The notes under the pieces were generated by a model. The model saw only the letters and a program-made list of their open reading frames with translations. It ran no database searches and had not been told where the DNA came from. 64,000 bases of DNA, taken from the NCBI RefSeq assembly GCF_900107275.1, contig NZ_FNPI01000001.1, positions 1-64,000 of the forward strand. The letters are read 5' to 3'. Of this stretch, positions 16,390 to 26,191 are shown piece by piece (position 1 is the first letter of the stretch; each line of letters starts with the position of its first letter). Position numbers and translations under genes: made by a program. Origin of the DNA: Evansella caseinilytica. GTDB lineage: Bacteria; Bacillota; Bacilli; Bacillales; Salisediminibacteriaceae.

Positions 16390-17441
16390 TTTGTTGTGTG
16401 TTTAAGAAAATATTTAGCATTCGCTCTCGTAACTATTTCTAATTTTACAATGTGATCATCCAGCTCCGACACATTTTCATCGAGAAAATAATTAGTCAAT
16501 TTTTTTAAAGTGATAGCAGCTTGTGCCATTGGATCCTGACAAATGGTTGCGGTGATCACGCCTTTGTTTAACGCATGATAAATCGTTTGGTTAATATCAT
16601 GCCCAATAATAATATGTGTTCTTGTTGAGAAAAACCAATATTTTTGCAATTCATCGAGAATACCTCCAGCAACATATACTGCTTCGGATTGATTAAACAG
16701 CTCTTTATGGTTATGTAATAATTCGCCAATTTGTTCTTTTTCTATATAGGCACTTTTGTCATATTTAATAATATGAACCTTATTTTCGATATTTTTTTCT
16801 TTAAAAAACTGAATAAACCCTTTTTCTTTCTGCTGCATTTGATAGGTATTTTCCCGTTCTCTGATTAATACCATATTAGAAACATCCTTTTGAAACAAAT
16901 AAATTAATTCTCCAGCAAGATATCCGGCATCGTAGTAATCACTCCCTACATAAGCAATACGTTGACTGTCAGGAACATCCGTGTTGATCGTAAATACCGG
17001 AATATTTTTGTCCATGGCCTTGTTTATCACCTCTTCGGTAGGTTTAGCATCATGCGGCGCGATAACAATTGCCTGATAGTTACCTTGATCAATAAGTTTA
17101 TCCATATACTCCAGCTCGTCGTTTTGCGGAATCGTATGGACTCGATGCACATCTGTCTGAAACCCAAAATCTGCATATAAGGAAGCAGCCTCTTTAATTT
17201 CCATCTCTAATTCATTCCAAAAATAATCCGGAAAAACAGGTAAAATAAAGGCAATGTTTACAATTTTTTGGGTAGATAAAAACTTTGCAGCTCGATTCGG
17301 CTGGTAGCCTAATTCTTTCGCTTTTTGTTTCACTTTATGAATTGTTTTTTCACTGACTCCTTTGCGATGATTCAGCACCCGATCTACCGTGGCTGTTGAG
17401 ATCCCTAACTCTTCTGCTATCATCTTCGCGGTCACTTTCAT
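16383..17441 (-). CDS. LacI-family transcriptional regulator
   Basis: 352 aa. The N-terminal helix-turn-helix VTAKMIAEELGISTATVDRV (2-21) is followed by the hinge and a sugar-binding type 1 domain (IAFILPVFPDYFWNELEMEI, DQGNYQAIVIAPHD, VGSDYYDAGYLAGEL). The ATG at 17441 follows GGAGGAAACTGT. The gene is upstream of, and parallel to, the transporter/xylosidase operon, whose promoter lies at its 3' end beside three palindromic operators. It is therefore the probable local repressor, released by a sugar from xylo-oligosaccharide breakdown. The TVDRVLN segment replaces the more common TVSRVLN of the recognition helix. Confidence 0.88.
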   Translation of the reverse strand: MKVTAKMIAEELGISTATVDRVLNHRKGVSEKTIHKVKQKAKELGYQPNRAAKFLSTQKIVNIAFILPVFPDYFWNELEMEIKEAASLYADFGFQTDVHRVHTIPQNDELEYMDKLIDQGNYQAIVIAPHDAKPTEEVINKAMDKNIPVFTINTDVPDSQRIAYVGSDYYDAGYLAGELIYLFQKDVSNMVLIRERENTYQMQQKEKGFIQFFKEKNIENKVHIIKYDKSAYIEKEQIGELLHNHKELFNQSEAVYVAGGILDELQKYWFFSTRTHIIIGHDINQTIYHALNKGVITATICQDPMAQAAITLKKLTNYFLDENVSELDDHIVKLEIVTRANAKYFLKHTTND

Positions 17442-17725
17442 ACAGTTTCCTCCAAAATATATAATCTTATCGTACTTTATTATTTCACACTTTTTGCTGC
17501 TAATGTCAAACGTTTTAATGCTTCTTATAAATACCAGCCTGTCGTTTATTCGCCTTTATTGCAGCAAGTGAAGTAAACAAAACATCAGAAAAGTTGTTGG
17601 TGTGAGACCATTGAAGACGGAAAAAATAATGATGAAACCAACATCTGTGTGGTATGTTGTTAAGTATACAGTCTTTTATAGATTTAACCACACACTATTA
17701 CAAGAAGAGCAAACTGGAGGTCATC

Positions 17726-18619
17726 ATGAATATTGAAAAGATAAAATATTTTATTGATCTCGTTGAGTGTCGAAATTTCACAGAAACAGCAAAGAAAAAT
17801 TTTGTGTCACAAACGACGATCAGCCAGCAAATAGCCTCCCTGGAAAAAGAGTTTGACGTGAAGCTGATTAACAGAAAACAAATTCCTATTGAGCCCACAA
17901 AAGCCGGTTGGCTTTTTTATGGAGAGGCACTCGTCCTCTGGAAGCAATACAATCATATGAAGACGAAAATGGCCAGCTTTCAACGGGAGCACTGTCAATT
18001 TCTGAGTATCGAATATTCAGCGTTAACCGATATTCAACAGCTGTTAAGATTTATTCCTGCGTTTAAAGAAGCAAACCGAAACATTCATCTGGAATTATCG
18101 AAAGTATTGTTAAAAAATATCTCGGAGTTCCTGCAGAGAGGGTTATATGATGTGGCGATCGCCGTTGATTCGGAGTTTAAAGACAAGGATGGTATTCGGA
18201 CACATCCTTTATATAAGGGAAGGTATTGTGCCGTTGTCAGTTACCAGCACCCACTGTTTCATCATGATGCGATTACAAAAGAGGAGCTCTATCAATATCC
18301 GCTTATCATGCTTAACTCCACGGCGATTGGAAGCTCTTACTATTTAATGATTCAAAACGCCATCGAGGACGGCTATGAACCGAATATTCTTCGCGCGGTA
18401 GACGATGTGGAAACAGAGTTATTTCATATTATCACGGAGAATTTGATCGGCTTTTTTCCGGAAAACTATCATCTGGCTTATCCGCACGATGAAGTCCGGT
18501 TAATTCCATTGGTGGATTCCCACCATACATTTAAAGTTGAAATAGGGTATTTAGCGGATAATGCGAACCCGGCCTTGCAGCCTTTTGTTAACCAGCTTCT
18601 CGATTGGTTTTCTCAATAG
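17726..18619 (+). CDS. LysR-family transcriptional regulator
   Basis: 297 aa. N-terminal winged helix: MNIEKIKYFIDLVECRNFTE, TAKKNFVSQTTISQQIASLE. A LysR substrate-binding domain follows (FIPAFKEANRNIHLELSKV..., YQHPLF). The start at 17726 is set by CTGGAGG (17714-17720); codons upstream in the same frame look non-coding. It is followed 82 bases later by the NmrA-like reductase gene in the same direction, which may be its target. A TGTTGGT/ACCAACA inverted repeat (17595/17637) lies upstream, but its meaning is uncertain. Confidence 0.85.
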   Translation: MNIEKIKYFIDLVECRNFTETAKKNFVSQTTISQQIASLEKEFDVKLINRKQIPIEPTKAGWLFYGEALVLWKQYNHMKTKMASFQREHCQFLSIEYSALTDIQQLLRFIPAFKEANRNIHLELSKVLLKNISEFLQRGLYDVAIAVDSEFKDKDGIRTHPLYKGRYCAVVSYQHPLFHHDAITKEELYQYPLIMLNSTAIGSSYYLMIQNAIEDGYEPNILRAVDDVETELFHIITENLIGFFPENYHLAYPHDEVRLIPLVDSHHTFKVEIGYLADNANPALQPFVNQLLDWFSQ

Positions 18620-18701
18620 GTCATCCGGTTTTTGTATTAGAATTTGCTCAATATTTCACATATTATAAAGGTGTAAATCATTATAGTGAGGAGTGTTAAC
18701 G

Positions 18702-19640
18702 ATGGGGAAATTACTACTGACAGGTATTGATGGGAATCTAGGAAAGCAAGCCGCTGACTATTTGTTGGCATTAGCAGGCAGTGATCAAGTTATTTTTTGC
18801 GGCTATCATCCTGAAGCGTTAAGACCGTATGCCGAGCAAGGGATCGAAACGCATGTAACTGATTTTAATACATCCGAAGGTCTGGCAGACGCTTTTGCCG
18901 GCGCCGACAAGCTTGCGCTAATTTCCATGCCTTTTGTGGGGGCGAAACGTCAACGTGCCCATCGAAACGTAGTAGATGCCGCAAAAGAAGCTGGTGTCCA
19001 ACAGATTATCTATACATCACTAGTCAATGCCGCGGATGAAACGAATCCAAGTGTGGAAAAAATCGATCATCATTACACGGAGGAATACATCAAAAGTGTT
19101 GGATTAGATTATATTTTCCTGCGCAACTCGCAGTATGCTGAAGCGATGATTACGAATTACTTCACTTTTGTGAAAAGCGACAGCGTGTTGAAAAATAGCC
19201 AAGGGGATGGAAAAATGGCTTATATTTCACGGAAAGATTGCGCCAAAGCTGTTGCTTACTCCCTCGCGTCAACGGAGTATCACAACGCTGTTTTAAATAT
19301 AAATGGTCCGGAGTTAATGACGATATCTGATTTTGTAGCAATCGGGAATAACGTAACAGGGAACAACGTCGGTTATCAGGAAATTACCGATGAAGAAAAC
19401 TATGCGATTTTTGATGCAATGGGAGTACCTCGAACGACAGACGGGGAATTTAAAGAAGGCTCAGAGGCTCCATTTTCCTCAGAAGGCATGGTGACTTTTG
19501 CTCAAGCGATTCGGTTAGGAAAAATGGATGTATTTACAGATGACTTCCAAAAGCTTACAGGACAAGAGCCTATAACAGTGGAATACATGTTTACGCATGC
19601 TGACGACTTTCAGGTTGGTGAGCGCCACTCCAAGGATTGA
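18702..19640 (+). CDS. NAD(P)-binding NmrA/atypical SDR family protein
   Basis: 312 aa. N-terminal Rossmann fold MGKLLLTGIDGNLGKQAADY with the glycine pattern of NmrA/QorB (YtfG)-type quinone oxidoreductases. Later motifs are LALISMPFVGAKRQRAH, IIYTSLVNA and an ISRKDCAKAVAYSLAS segment common to this group. GTGAGGAG precedes the ATG at 18702 by eight bases, making it preferable to GTG 18693. Function is probably a redox enzyme or redox-sensing regulator acting on a quinone or electrophile; LysR linkage is typical. Substrate not predictable. Confidence 0.75.
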   Translation: MGKLLLTGIDGNLGKQAADYLLALAGSDQVIFCGYHPEALRPYAEQGIETHVTDFNTSEGLADAFAGADKLALISMPFVGAKRQRAHRNVVDAAKEAGVQQIIYTSLVNAADETNPSVEKIDHHYTEEYIKSVGLDYIFLRNSQYAEAMITNYFTFVKSDSVLKNSQGDGKMAYISRKDCAKAVAYSLASTEYHNAVLNINGPELMTISDFVAIGNNVTGNNVGYQEITDEENYAIFDAMGVPRTTDGEFKEGSEAPFSSEGMVTFAQAIRLGKMDVFTDDFQKLTGQEPITVEYMFTHADDFQVGERHSKD

Positions 19641-19657
19641 TCCTTTATTGGTAAAGA

Positions 19658-19705
19658 GGGTGTCTCAAAAGGGTGTTTTTTCCCTTTTGAGACACCCCTT
19701 TTTAA
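19658..19705 (+). terminator. Terminator after the NmrA-like gene
   Basis: GGGTGTCTCAAAAGGG (19658-19673) and CCCTTTTGAGACACCC (19682-19697) are a perfect 16-base-pair stem with an eight-base T-rich loop, followed by CTTTTT. Related arms occur at 1790, 48686 and 57251. Confidence 0.8.
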
Positions 19706-19865
19706 AGGCGTATTGTTCCCGAACCGTCTGTTTTATTAGGCAAATACATACTTGTGGTTTAGTGAGGGGGGATAGGAAACGACACGGTTGGACAGCGCAA
19801 GAAATGACAGGGTATGATATGGACAGATGTAAAATAGAAACAGCTTGTTCAAAAGGAGGCCAAAC

Positions 19866-20471
19866 ATGAGGAAGCTGCAATCTGCAGAAGATGTTAAACT
19901 GTTAATCGCTGAAGATCATTGGATGATGGATATTTTACATACTGTACAATCGCTTCACTTACCCGATTGGTGGGTATGCGCAGGCTTTGTTCGTTCGAAA
20001 ATATGGGATGCCCTGCATGGGTTCGAGGAAAGAACGCCGCTGGGCGATATCGATGTTATTTATTTCGATCCGTCCGACACTGAGGAAGCTGTGGAAAAGA
20101 GATGGGAAGATCAGCTCCGGGAACGAAGCCCCGGGTTGCCGTGGTCGGTGAAAAATCAAGCGAGAATGCATCGCGTTAACAATGTCGATCCATATGTCTC
20201 TTCGGAGGACGGCATCTCCAAATTTCCCGAGACACCGACAGCGTTAGGCGTTAAACTGGATGAACGGCAGCAGTTGGTGTTGACGGCACCATGCGGTATC
20301 GAGGATGCCCTCAAGCTGCGGGTAAGGCCGACGCGATTTTTTCACGACAGGAAAGAGCTTGCTGCGGTTTACATGGAAAGAATGGCGAAAAAAGACTGGA
20401 AAACAACCTGGCCCGGCCTGACTATTTACGCTTATCATGAGCTTGAGCGCCAGAAGGAGAAAAGCAAATGA
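19866..20471 (+). CDS. Nucleotidyltransferase family protein (DUF925-like)
   Basis: 201 aa. WWVCAGFVRSKIWDALHG followed by GDIDVIYFDPSD gives the nucleotidyltransferase pattern of a G-x-x-R segment and a D-x-D metal pair. The C-terminal MAKKDWKTTWPGLTIY resembles the same uncharacterised family (NTP_transf_6). The start at 19866 follows AAAGGAGG. TTGGAC (19788) and TATGAT (19813) with a long 19-base spacer may be its promoter. The stop overlaps the NUDIX gene start by four bases, so the two are co-translated. Substrate unknown. Confidence 0.72.
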   Translation: MRKLQSAEDVKLLIAEDHWMMDILHTVQSLHLPDWWVCAGFVRSKIWDALHGFEERTPLGDIDVIYFDPSDTEEAVEKRWEDQLRERSPGLPWSVKNQARMHRVNNVDPYVSSEDGISKFPETPTALGVKLDERQQLVLTAPCGIEDALKLRVRPTRFFHDRKELAAVYMERMAKKDWKTTWPGLTIYAYHELERQKEKSK

Positions 20472-20971
20472 GCGATCAGCTTCTGCTTGATTGTGGAAAA
20501 AACAAAGTGTTAACAGATACGTTTGGAAAATTATATATTTCCAAAGAAGATAATGTACATGTTGTCGTTCTGGCAAAAAAGGAGGATTCCTTTATTTTTA
20601 TCAAGCAATACAGAACGCCGGTGCAAGCAACGGTCATTCAATTGCCGGGCGGCGGAGTGAAAAGCGGCGAAAACCTGGAGCAGGCGGCAAGAAGAGAATT
20701 ATATGAGGAAACCGGTTATGAATGTAAGACTCTGGTCTATCTGGGAAAAATGTTTGCCGCATCATGGCTGTCCAATGAGATCACTCATGTGTATTTCACC
20801 GCTGACGTTATGGAGCAGCATAACCAGCAGTTGGAGGTACACGAAAAGATAGAAGTCTTCCAGTTACCGGTGGCGGACTGCTTTCGGCAGCTGAAGGATA
20901 ATACCATCGATGATGCGGAATTAAGCTATGCCGTTTTACAAGCGGTGATCAGAGGGCTAGTTTCTGTGTAA
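20468..20971 (+). CDS. NUDIX hydrolase
   Basis: 167 aa. A complete Nudix box GGGVKSGENLEQ...RRELYEETGYE spans about 59-83 (G-x5-E-x7-REUxEExGU). The RTPVQATVIQLPGG stretch before it resembles ADP-ribose pyrophosphatases, so a nucleotide-sugar or ADP-ribose substrate is likely but not certain. Translationally coupled to the nucleotidyltransferase. Confidence 0.88.
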   Translation: MSDQLLLDCGKNKVLTDTFGKLYISKEDNVHVVVLAKKEDSFIFIKQYRTPVQATVIQLPGGGVKSGENLEQAARRELYEETGYECKTLVYLGKMFAASWLSNEITHVYFTADVMEQHNQQLEVHEKIEVFQLPVADCFRQLKDNTIDDAELSYAVLQAVIRGLVSV

Positions 20972-21098
20972 ATCTCCCCGGACAAACTAGGAAAGTATCG
21001 TGCAAATCAAAGAGATCATGCCGGCCGATGTTTCCGTAGTCCACGTATCGCATACAAATGTTAACGGACGAAAAATAATCTGACATGATTTTGTGGCA

Positions 21099-21142
21099 AA
21101 ACACGAACGATCATCTGATAAAGTTGATTAATGTTCGAATTT
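21099..21142. promoter_or_regulatory. Two PurR-box-like sites upstream of the pur promoter
   Basis: The PurR box of Bacillus is AWWWCCGAACWWT, usually as two inverted copies about 16-17 bases apart. Here the minus-strand box AAATTCGAACATT (21142-21130) differs at one position. The plus-strand box AAACACGAACGAT (21099-21111) differs at three. They are divergent and 18 bases apart, directly upstream of the -35 element. Repression by PurR, relieved by PRPP, is expected. Confidence 0.6.
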
Positions 21143-21145
21143 CAT

Positions 21146-21175
21146 TTGACTTTTGTTTTTCTCTCTTGTTATGAT
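21146..21175 (+). promoter_or_regulatory. Promoter of the purine operon
   Basis: TTGACT (21146-21151) and TATGAT (21170-21175) are separated by 18 bases. Transcription would start near 21182, just before the riboswitch aptamer. Confidence 0.75.
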
Positions 21176-21200
21176 AGAGGCAGGAAAACTAACAATAACG

Positions 21201-21271
21201 ACCTCATATAATCTTGGGAATTGGCCCAAAAGTTTCTACCTGACGACCGTAAATCGTTGGACTATGAGGGT
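21201..21271 (+). ncRNA. Guanine-type purine riboswitch aptamer
   Basis: The conserved purine aptamer is fully readable. P1 is CCTCATA (21202-21208) with TATGAGG (21263-21269). The J1/2 TATAATC, the P2 arms TTGGG and CCCAA, AGTTTCTACCTGACGACCGT and AAATCGTTGGACTATGAGG are all present. The ligand-pairing base is the C of GGACTAT, which specifies guanine or hypoxanthine rather than adenine. The sequence just 3' of P1 (ACGAAC, 21273-21278) can pair with GTTCGT (21374-21379) in the terminator's 5' arm, so aptamer folding and antitermination compete. Purines would switch the operon off. Confidence 0.95.
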
Positions 21272-21370
21272 GACGAACGCAATATGACGGTTCCGTTGGC
21301 GGCTGCCGGCATTTTCTCATGTGCCGCGCTTGTTTTTATATGGCCAATTACTGAACCACCAGCATAGTGA

Positions 21371-21419
21371 CGTGTTCGTTTGTCCCCTTACCCGGAATGA
21401 CAAACGAACACGTTTTTTT
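21371..21419 (+). terminator. Riboswitch-controlled terminator in the pur leader
   Basis: CGTGTTCGTTTGTC (21371-21384) and GACAAACGAACACG (21399-21412) form a perfect 14-base-pair stem followed by TTTTTTT. It lies 42 bases before purE and is the expression platform of the upstream aptamer. Confidence 0.93.
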
Positions 21420-21461
21420 AATATTATTTGTCCAATTTTCTGATAACGAGGAGGACAGTCA

Positions 21462-21947
21462 ATGACTGTAAAGGTTGGTATTATCATGGGATCTACTTCC
21501 GATTGGGACACGATGAAACACGCGGCAGACACGCTCGATGAATTAAATGTACCTTATGAGAAACGCGTTGTCTCCGCTCACAGAACCCCGGATTACATGT
21601 TTCAATATGCGGAAACCGCCGTGGAGCGCGGGCTGGAGGTGATTATTGCCGGTGCCGGGGGAGCGGCTCATCTCCCGGGAATGGTTGCGGCAAAAACAAC
21701 ATTGCCTGTGATCGGGGTACCGGTTCAGTCGAAGGCGCTGAACGGCCTTGATTCTTTACTGTCCATCGTACAAATGCCGGCAGGTGTGCCGGTGGCAACG
21801 GTGGCGATCGGGAAAGCCGGTGCGGCGAACGCAGCGCTCCTTGCCGCGCAACAGCTTGCGGTTCACGACACTTCCTTGCGAGACCGGCTGACAGCGCGCA
21901 GAGCGAAAAAAGAACAAGAAGTATTGGAAACCGGGGAGTTATTATGA
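21462..21947 (+). CDS. purE: N5-carboxyaminoimidazole ribonucleotide mutase
   Basis: 161 aa, class I PurE. It moves the carboxyl group of N5-CAIR to give CAIR, after Pur[13 protein letters not shown] (about 7-18), [13 protein letters not shown] with the catalytic His, and [17 protein letters not shown] are diagnostic. GGAGGA lies before the ATG. First gene of the twelve-gene operon; four-base overlap with purK. Confidence 0.97.
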   Translation: MTVKVGIIMGSTSDWDTMKHAADTLDELNVPYEKRVVSAHRTPDYMFQYAETAVERGLEVIIAGAGGAAHLPGMVAAKTTLPVIGVPVQSKALNGLDSLLSIVQMPAGVPVATVAIGKAGAANAALLAAQQLAVHDTSLRDRLTARRAKKEQEVLETGELL

Positions 21948-23098
21948 CAAAAAAATGGATTCAGCCAGGACAAACAATCGGGATTCTCGGCGGCGGCCAG
22001 CTTGGAAGAATGATGGCGCTGTCTGCCCGCGAGATGGGATACGGTGTGGCCGTGCTGGAACCTGCGCCGAATTCCCCATGCGGCCAAGTAGCTGATGTCC
22101 AGGTGGAAGCAGGGTATAATGATCTGGAAGGTGCTGCAAGGCTGGCGGAGCTGTGCGATGTACTGACATATGAATTTGAAAACATTCATGCGGACACGGC
22201 TGCATTTTTGGAGAAAGAAATGTATTTGCCGCAAGGAAGCAGGCTGTTGACGATTACCCAGGACCGGATGCTTGAGAAAAAAACGATCGCGTCTTTTAAC
22301 ATTCCGGTCGTTCCTTATGCCGAAGTGAGCAGTCGCGACGACTTAACTGCCGCTGTTCACAAGCTTGGCTTGCCGGCAGTGTTAAAAACAACGCGCGGGG
22401 GATACGACGGCAAAGGCCAACGAGTCATTCGCCATCAGCGGGAGTTGGATGTCGCATGGCGGGAAATGCAAGGCTACGGTCCGTTTGTTCTTGAGGCATG
22501 GCTGGCATTTGACAAAGAAATATCGGTGATCGTTGCCAGGAGCGTCCACGGGGAAACAGCGGTGTTCCCCGTTGCCGAAAATATTCACTGCAATAATATT
22601 TTACATCAAACAATCGTACCGGCCCGGATTGATCAGCAGACAGAAGCGGAAGCGATCCGCCTCGCAGTCCGGCTGGCGGAATCACTCCAGCTTGTCGGGA
22701 CATTGGCGGTGGAAATGTTTGTGGCGTCGGACCGGATTTATGTCAATGAACTGGCTCCACGACCGCATAACTCAGGGCATTACACGATCAACGCCTGTGA
22801 AACATCCCAATTCGAACAGCATCTGCGCGCCATTTGCGGCTGGCCGCTTGGCGGTACGGCATTATTAACGCCGGCAGTGATGGTTAACATATTAGGAGAA
22901 CACCTGCCGAAGGTGCTGACGCATATCCGGGAACTGAAAGGCGCGCACCTGCATCTTTACGGCAAAGCCGAAGCAAAAGCCGGCAGGAAGATGGGGCATG
23001 TGACGGTGATTGCCGGCAGCGCAGCGGAAGCGCTGGAGGAAATCGCCGCATCACCAATCTGGAACGAGAGTGAAAGAAATAGGAGGAAACAAGGATGA
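21944..23098 (+). CDS. purK: N5-carboxyaminoimidazole ribonucleotide synthase
   Basis: 384 aa ATP-grasp enzyme that makes N5-CAIR from AIR, ATP and bicarbonate. The N-terminal [20 protein letters not shown] is the PurK signature. [13 protein letters not shown] and [14 protein letters not shown] belong to the ATP-grasp core and active site. It overlaps purE and purB by four bases each, consistent with coupled translation. Confidence 0.96.
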   Translation: MTKKWIQPGQTIGILGGGQLGRMMALSAREMGYGVAVLEPAPNSPCGQVADVQVEAGYNDLEGAARLAELCDVLTYEFENIHADTAAFLEKEMYLPQGSRLLTITQDRMLEKKTIASFNIPVVPYAEVSSRDDLTAAVHKLGLPAVLKTTRGGYDGKGQRVIRHQRELDVAWREMQGYGPFVLEAWLAFDKEISVIVARSVHGETAVFPVAENIHCNNILHQTIVPARIDQQTEAEAIRLAVRLAESLQLVGTLAVEMFVASDRIYVNELAPRPHNSGHYTINACETSQFEQHLRAICGWPLGGTALLTPAVMVNILGEHLPKVLTHIRELKGAHLHLYGKAEAKAGRKMGHVTVIAGSAAEALEEIAASPIWNESERNRRKQG

Positions 23099-24393
23099 TA
23101 GAACGTTATACGCGGCCGGAAATGGGCGCCATTTGGACAGAGGAAAACCGATTTCAAGCCTGGCTGGAAGTGGAAATTCAAGCATGCGAGGCTTGGGCGG
23201 AGCTGGGGGAAATCCCGAAGGAAGACGTAAAAGAAATCCGTGAGAATGCCAGCTTCGACGTGGAACGGATCAAAGCAATCGAAGCGGAAACCCGGCACGA
23301 TGTTGTGGCGTTTACACGAGCTGTATCGGAAACATTGGGAGAAGAACGCAAATGGGTGCATTACGGGCTCACGTCCACCGATGTTGTGGATACGGCGTTA
23401 TCCTATTTGCTTAAACAGGCCAACGACATTTTAGAAAAAGATCTCACCGCCTTCCTTGATATTTTGAAAGCAAAAGCGAAGGAGCATAAGCTTACGGTGA
23501 TGATGGGACGGACGCACGGGGTTCATGCGGAGCCGACCACCTTCGGCTTGAAGCTTGCCCTCTGGTATGAGGAAATGAAGCGGAATCTTGACCGTTTCCG
23601 CAGCGCGGCAGAAGGGGTGCGCGTCGGCAAGATTTCCGGCGCCGTCGGAACATATGCCAACATTGATCCATTCGTGGAAAAATACGTTTGCGAGGCTTTA
23701 GGGCTGAAGCCGTCACCGATTTCCACGCAAACGCTGCAGCGCGACCGCCATGCACATTATGTTGCCGCATTGGCGCTCATCGCCGGCTCGATTGAAAAAA
23801 TGGCGGTTGAAATTCGCGGTCTGCAAAAAAGTGAAACGCGAGAAGTGGAAGAGTTTTTTGCGAAAGGACAAAAAGGCTCCTCCGCCATGCCGCATAAACG
23901 TAATCCGATCGGTTCGGAAAACATGACCGGTCTGGCCCGCGTCATTCGCGGCCATATGCTGACAGCGTACGAAAACATTGCCCTGTGGCATGAACGGGAT
24001 ATTTCCCATTCTTCGGCAGAGCGGATTATTTTGCCGGACGCCACGATTCTTCTGAATTATATGCTGAACCGCTTCGGGAATATCGTGAAAAACTTGACGG
24101 TGTTTCCGGAAAACATGAAGCGAAACATGGACAGGACATACGGCTTGATTTATTCCCAGCGCGTATTGCTGACGCTCATTGACAAAGGACTTGTCAGAGA
24201 AACAGCTTATGACCTCGTGCAGCCGAAGGCGATGGAGGCCTGGGAAACCGCCACGCCGTTCCGTTCGCTCGTGGAAGCGGATGAGCAAATCATGAAGCAT
24301 CTGTCAAACGAAGAGCTGGACGACTGCTTTGACTATCAGCACCACTTAAAGCATGTGGAGACGATTTTTGACCGTTTAGGATTAAACGACTAA
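23095..24393 (+). CDS. purB: Adenylosuccinate lyase
   Basis: 432 aa fumarase/aspartase-superfamily enzyme acting twice in purine synthesis (SAICAR to AICAR, adenylosuccinate to AMP). [23 protein letters not shown] with the general-acid His, and the flexible signature loop [13 protein letters not shown] with the catalytic Ser are present. The ribosome site AGGAGG lies within the end of purK. A 150-base gap with a hairpin follows before purC. Confidence 0.97.
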   Translation: MIERYTRPEMGAIWTEENRFQAWLEVEIQACEAWAELGEIPKEDVKEIRENASFDVERIKAIEAETRHDVVAFTRAVSETLGEERKWVHYGLTSTDVVDTALSYLLKQANDILEKDLTAFLDILKAKAKEHKLTVMMGRTHGVHAEPTTFGLKLALWYEEMKRNLDRFRSAAEGVRVGKISGAVGTYANIDPFVEKYVCEALGLKPSPISTQTLQRDRHAHYVAALALIAGSIEKMAVEIRGLQKSETREVEEFFAKGQKGSSAMPHKRNPIGSENMTGLARVIRGHMLTAYENIALWHERDISHSSAERIILPDATILLNYMLNRFGNIVKNLTVFPENMKRNMDRTYGLIYSQRVLLTLIDKGLVRETAYDLVQPKAMEAWETATPFRSLVEADEQIMKHLSNEELDDCFDYQHHLKHVETIFDRLGLND

Positions 24394-24477
24394 GTTTTAA
24401 GTTTTCACCCGATCACAAAGATTTCAGCAGCAGGAGCAAGCAGCGACCACTTGAGGTGATCACCACGACACATCGGT

Positions 24478-24511
24478 TGGACGAAAAGATTGCTTGTGAT
24501 CTTTTCGTACA
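24478..24511 (+). repeat. Hairpin inside the pur operon between purB and purC
   Basis: ACGAAAAGAT and ATCTTTTCGT pair perfectly around the loop TGCTTGTG. The arms resemble the AAAAGAT/ATCTTTT ends of the dispersed family B elements. It lacks a T-run, so it is more likely a processing or stability element, or the remnant of an insertion, than a full terminator. The rest of 24394-24543 shows no gene. Confidence 0.6.
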
Positions 24512-24543
24512 CACACTATAAACAGGAAATGGAGGGGGCACCT

Positions 24544-25257
24544 TTGGAAAAAGGAGCTTGTCTTTACGAAGGAAAAGCAAAACGGATTTATCAAACGGAG
24601 CAGCCGGACGTTTTATGGGTGGAATATAAGGATGATGCCACCGCTTTTAATGGCGAGAAGAAAGCGGTGCTTGAAGGAAAAGGCGTGTTAAATAACGAAA
24701 TTAGCTCCCTCATTTTTTCACAGCTGAAGGACGCAGGAATCGACAGTCATTTTATTGAAAAGCTTTCAGCTAACGAACAACTTGTGAAAAAAGTAGAGAT
24801 CATTCCGCTGGAAGTGGTTGTGCGGAATGTTGCCGCCGGCTCCCTCGTGAAGCGGCTAGGCATGGAACGCGGAACCGTTCTGACCTCTCCGATTCTTGAA
24901 TTCTATTATAAGGACGATGCCTTGGGTGATCCGTTGATCAATGAAGAACATATTCGCGCGCTTACGCTGGCAAGCGTGGAGGAACTGGAGACAATCAAAG
25001 CTTCAGCCCTGCAAGTGAATGAACAACTGTTGACATTGTTTAAGGAAATCGGCATTCAGCTGGTAGATTTTAAGTTGGAATACGGGCGCGACCGTACCGG
25101 CGCCGTTTTATTGGCGGATGAGATTTCGCCGGATACATGCCGTCTGTGGGATGAAAAAACCGGAACATCCTTCGATAAAGATTTGTTTCGTTTTCAGCTC
25201 GGCAGCTTGCAGGAAGGCTATGAAACCATTTTAACTCGACTAGGGGGACGCAAATAA
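24544..25257 (+). CDS. purC: Phosphoribosylaminoimidazole-succinocarboxamide synthase
   Basis: SAICAR synthetase, 237 aa. LYEGKAKRIYQTEQPDVLWV opens the fold; VEIIPLEVVVRNVAAGSL is the family signature, and LVDFKLEYGRD and DEISPDTCRLWD form the metal/ATP site. The start is taken as TTG 24544, six bases after GGAGGGG. The open frame upstream, including an ATG at 24529 inside that site, does not match the family's N-terminus. The stop overlaps the purS start by one base (TAATG). Confidence 0.95.
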   Translation: MEKGACLYEGKAKRIYQTEQPDVLWVEYKDDATAFNGEKKAVLEGKGVLNNEISSLIFSQLKDAGIDSHFIEKLSANEQLVKKVEIIPLEVVVRNVAAGSLVKRLGMERGTVLTSPILEFYYKDDALGDPLINEEHIRALTLASVEELETIKASALQVNEQLLTLFKEIGIQLVDFKLEYGRDRTGAVLLADEISPDTCRLWDEKTGTSFDKDLFRFQLGSLQEGYETILTRLGGRK

Positions 25258-25511
25258 TGTACGAGGTCAAAGTATTTGTCACGTTAAAGGAAGCAGTGTT
25301 GGACCCGCAAGGCTCCGCGGTAAAAAATTCCCTTCATCACCTTGGTTATGAGGGAGTGGAAGATGTCCGCATCGGCAAGGTGCTGACGCTCAGAATCGAC
25401 AGCTCCGCGGATAAAGTGGAAGCCGTTGTTCAAGAGATGTGTGAAAAGCTGTTAGCCAATACGGTTATCGAGGACTACCGTTATGAAATAGAGGAGGTTG
25501 TGACTTCATGA
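25257..25511 (+). CDS. purS: Phosphoribosylformylglycinamidine synthase, PurS subunit
   Basis: 84 aa, typical PurS length. It bridges PurQ and PurL in the three-part FGAM synthase of Gram-positive bacteria. [20 protein letters not shown] and a [12 protein letters not shown]-like segment identify it. It overlaps purQ by four bases. Confidence 0.96.
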   Translation: MYEVKVFVTLKEAVLDPQGSAVKNSLHHLGYEGVEDVRIGKVLTLRIDSSADKVEAVVQEMCEKLLANTVIEDYRYEIEEVVTS

Positions 25512-26191
25512 AGTTCGCCGTGATCGTTTTTCCAGGCTCCAACTGTGATTTGGATATGTATCACGCAGTCAAGGACGAGCTTGGTGCGGAAGCAGAATAT
25601 GTGTGGCATGAGGAAACGAGCTTGGCGGGCTTTGACGGCGTTCTTCTTCCGGGGGGCTTCTCCTACGGTGACTACCTTCGTACCGGAGCGATCGCCCGCT
25701 TTTCCCCGATCATGAACGCCGTTAAACAGGCGGCGGAAGAAGGCAAGCCTGTCCTTGGAGTATGCAACGGATTTCAGATTTTGCTCGAAGCCGGCCTCCT
25801 TCCGGGAGCGATGCTCCGCAATGAAAAACTGAAATTTATTTGCGCCCCGGTAAAGCTCGTTGTTGAAAACACGGGAACACCTTTTACGGCAGCATATGAT
25901 GATGGTCAGGAAATAACGATACCCGTTGCCCATGGAGAAGGAAATTATTTTTGCGACGAGGCCACGCTCAAACAGCTTAAGGACAACAAGCAAATCGTTT
26001 TCACCTATAAGAACAATATCAACGGCTCCGTGGCGAACATCGCCGGCATTACCAACAAAGCCGGCAACGTCCTCGGAATGATGCCGCACCCGGAACGGGC
26101 CGTGGATCAGCTGTTGGGCTCCAAGGACGGATTAGCACTGTTCCAATCGATTTTAAGCCACTGGAGGGAAAAAAATGCAATTACTTCGTGA
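25508..26191 (+). CDS. purQ: Phosphoribosylformylglycinamidine synthase, glutaminase subunit
   Basis: 227 aa class I glutamine amidotransferase that supplies ammonia to Pur[15 protein letters not shown] at the N-terminus, the nucleophile Cys in [15 protein letters not shown], and the His/Glu pair in [10 protein letters not shown] are visible. It ends 17 bases inside purL. Confidence 0.97.
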   Translation: MKFAVIVFPGSNCDLDMYHAVKDELGAEAEYVWHEETSLAGFDGVLLPGGFSYGDYLRTGAIARFSPIMNAVKQAAEEGKPVLGVCNGFQILLEAGLLPGAMLRNEKLKFICAPVKLVVENTGTPFTAAYDDGQEITIPVAHGEGNYFCDEATLKQLKDNKQIVFTYKNNINGSVANIAGITNKAGNVLGMMPHPERAVDQLLGSKDGLALFQSILSHWREKNAITS

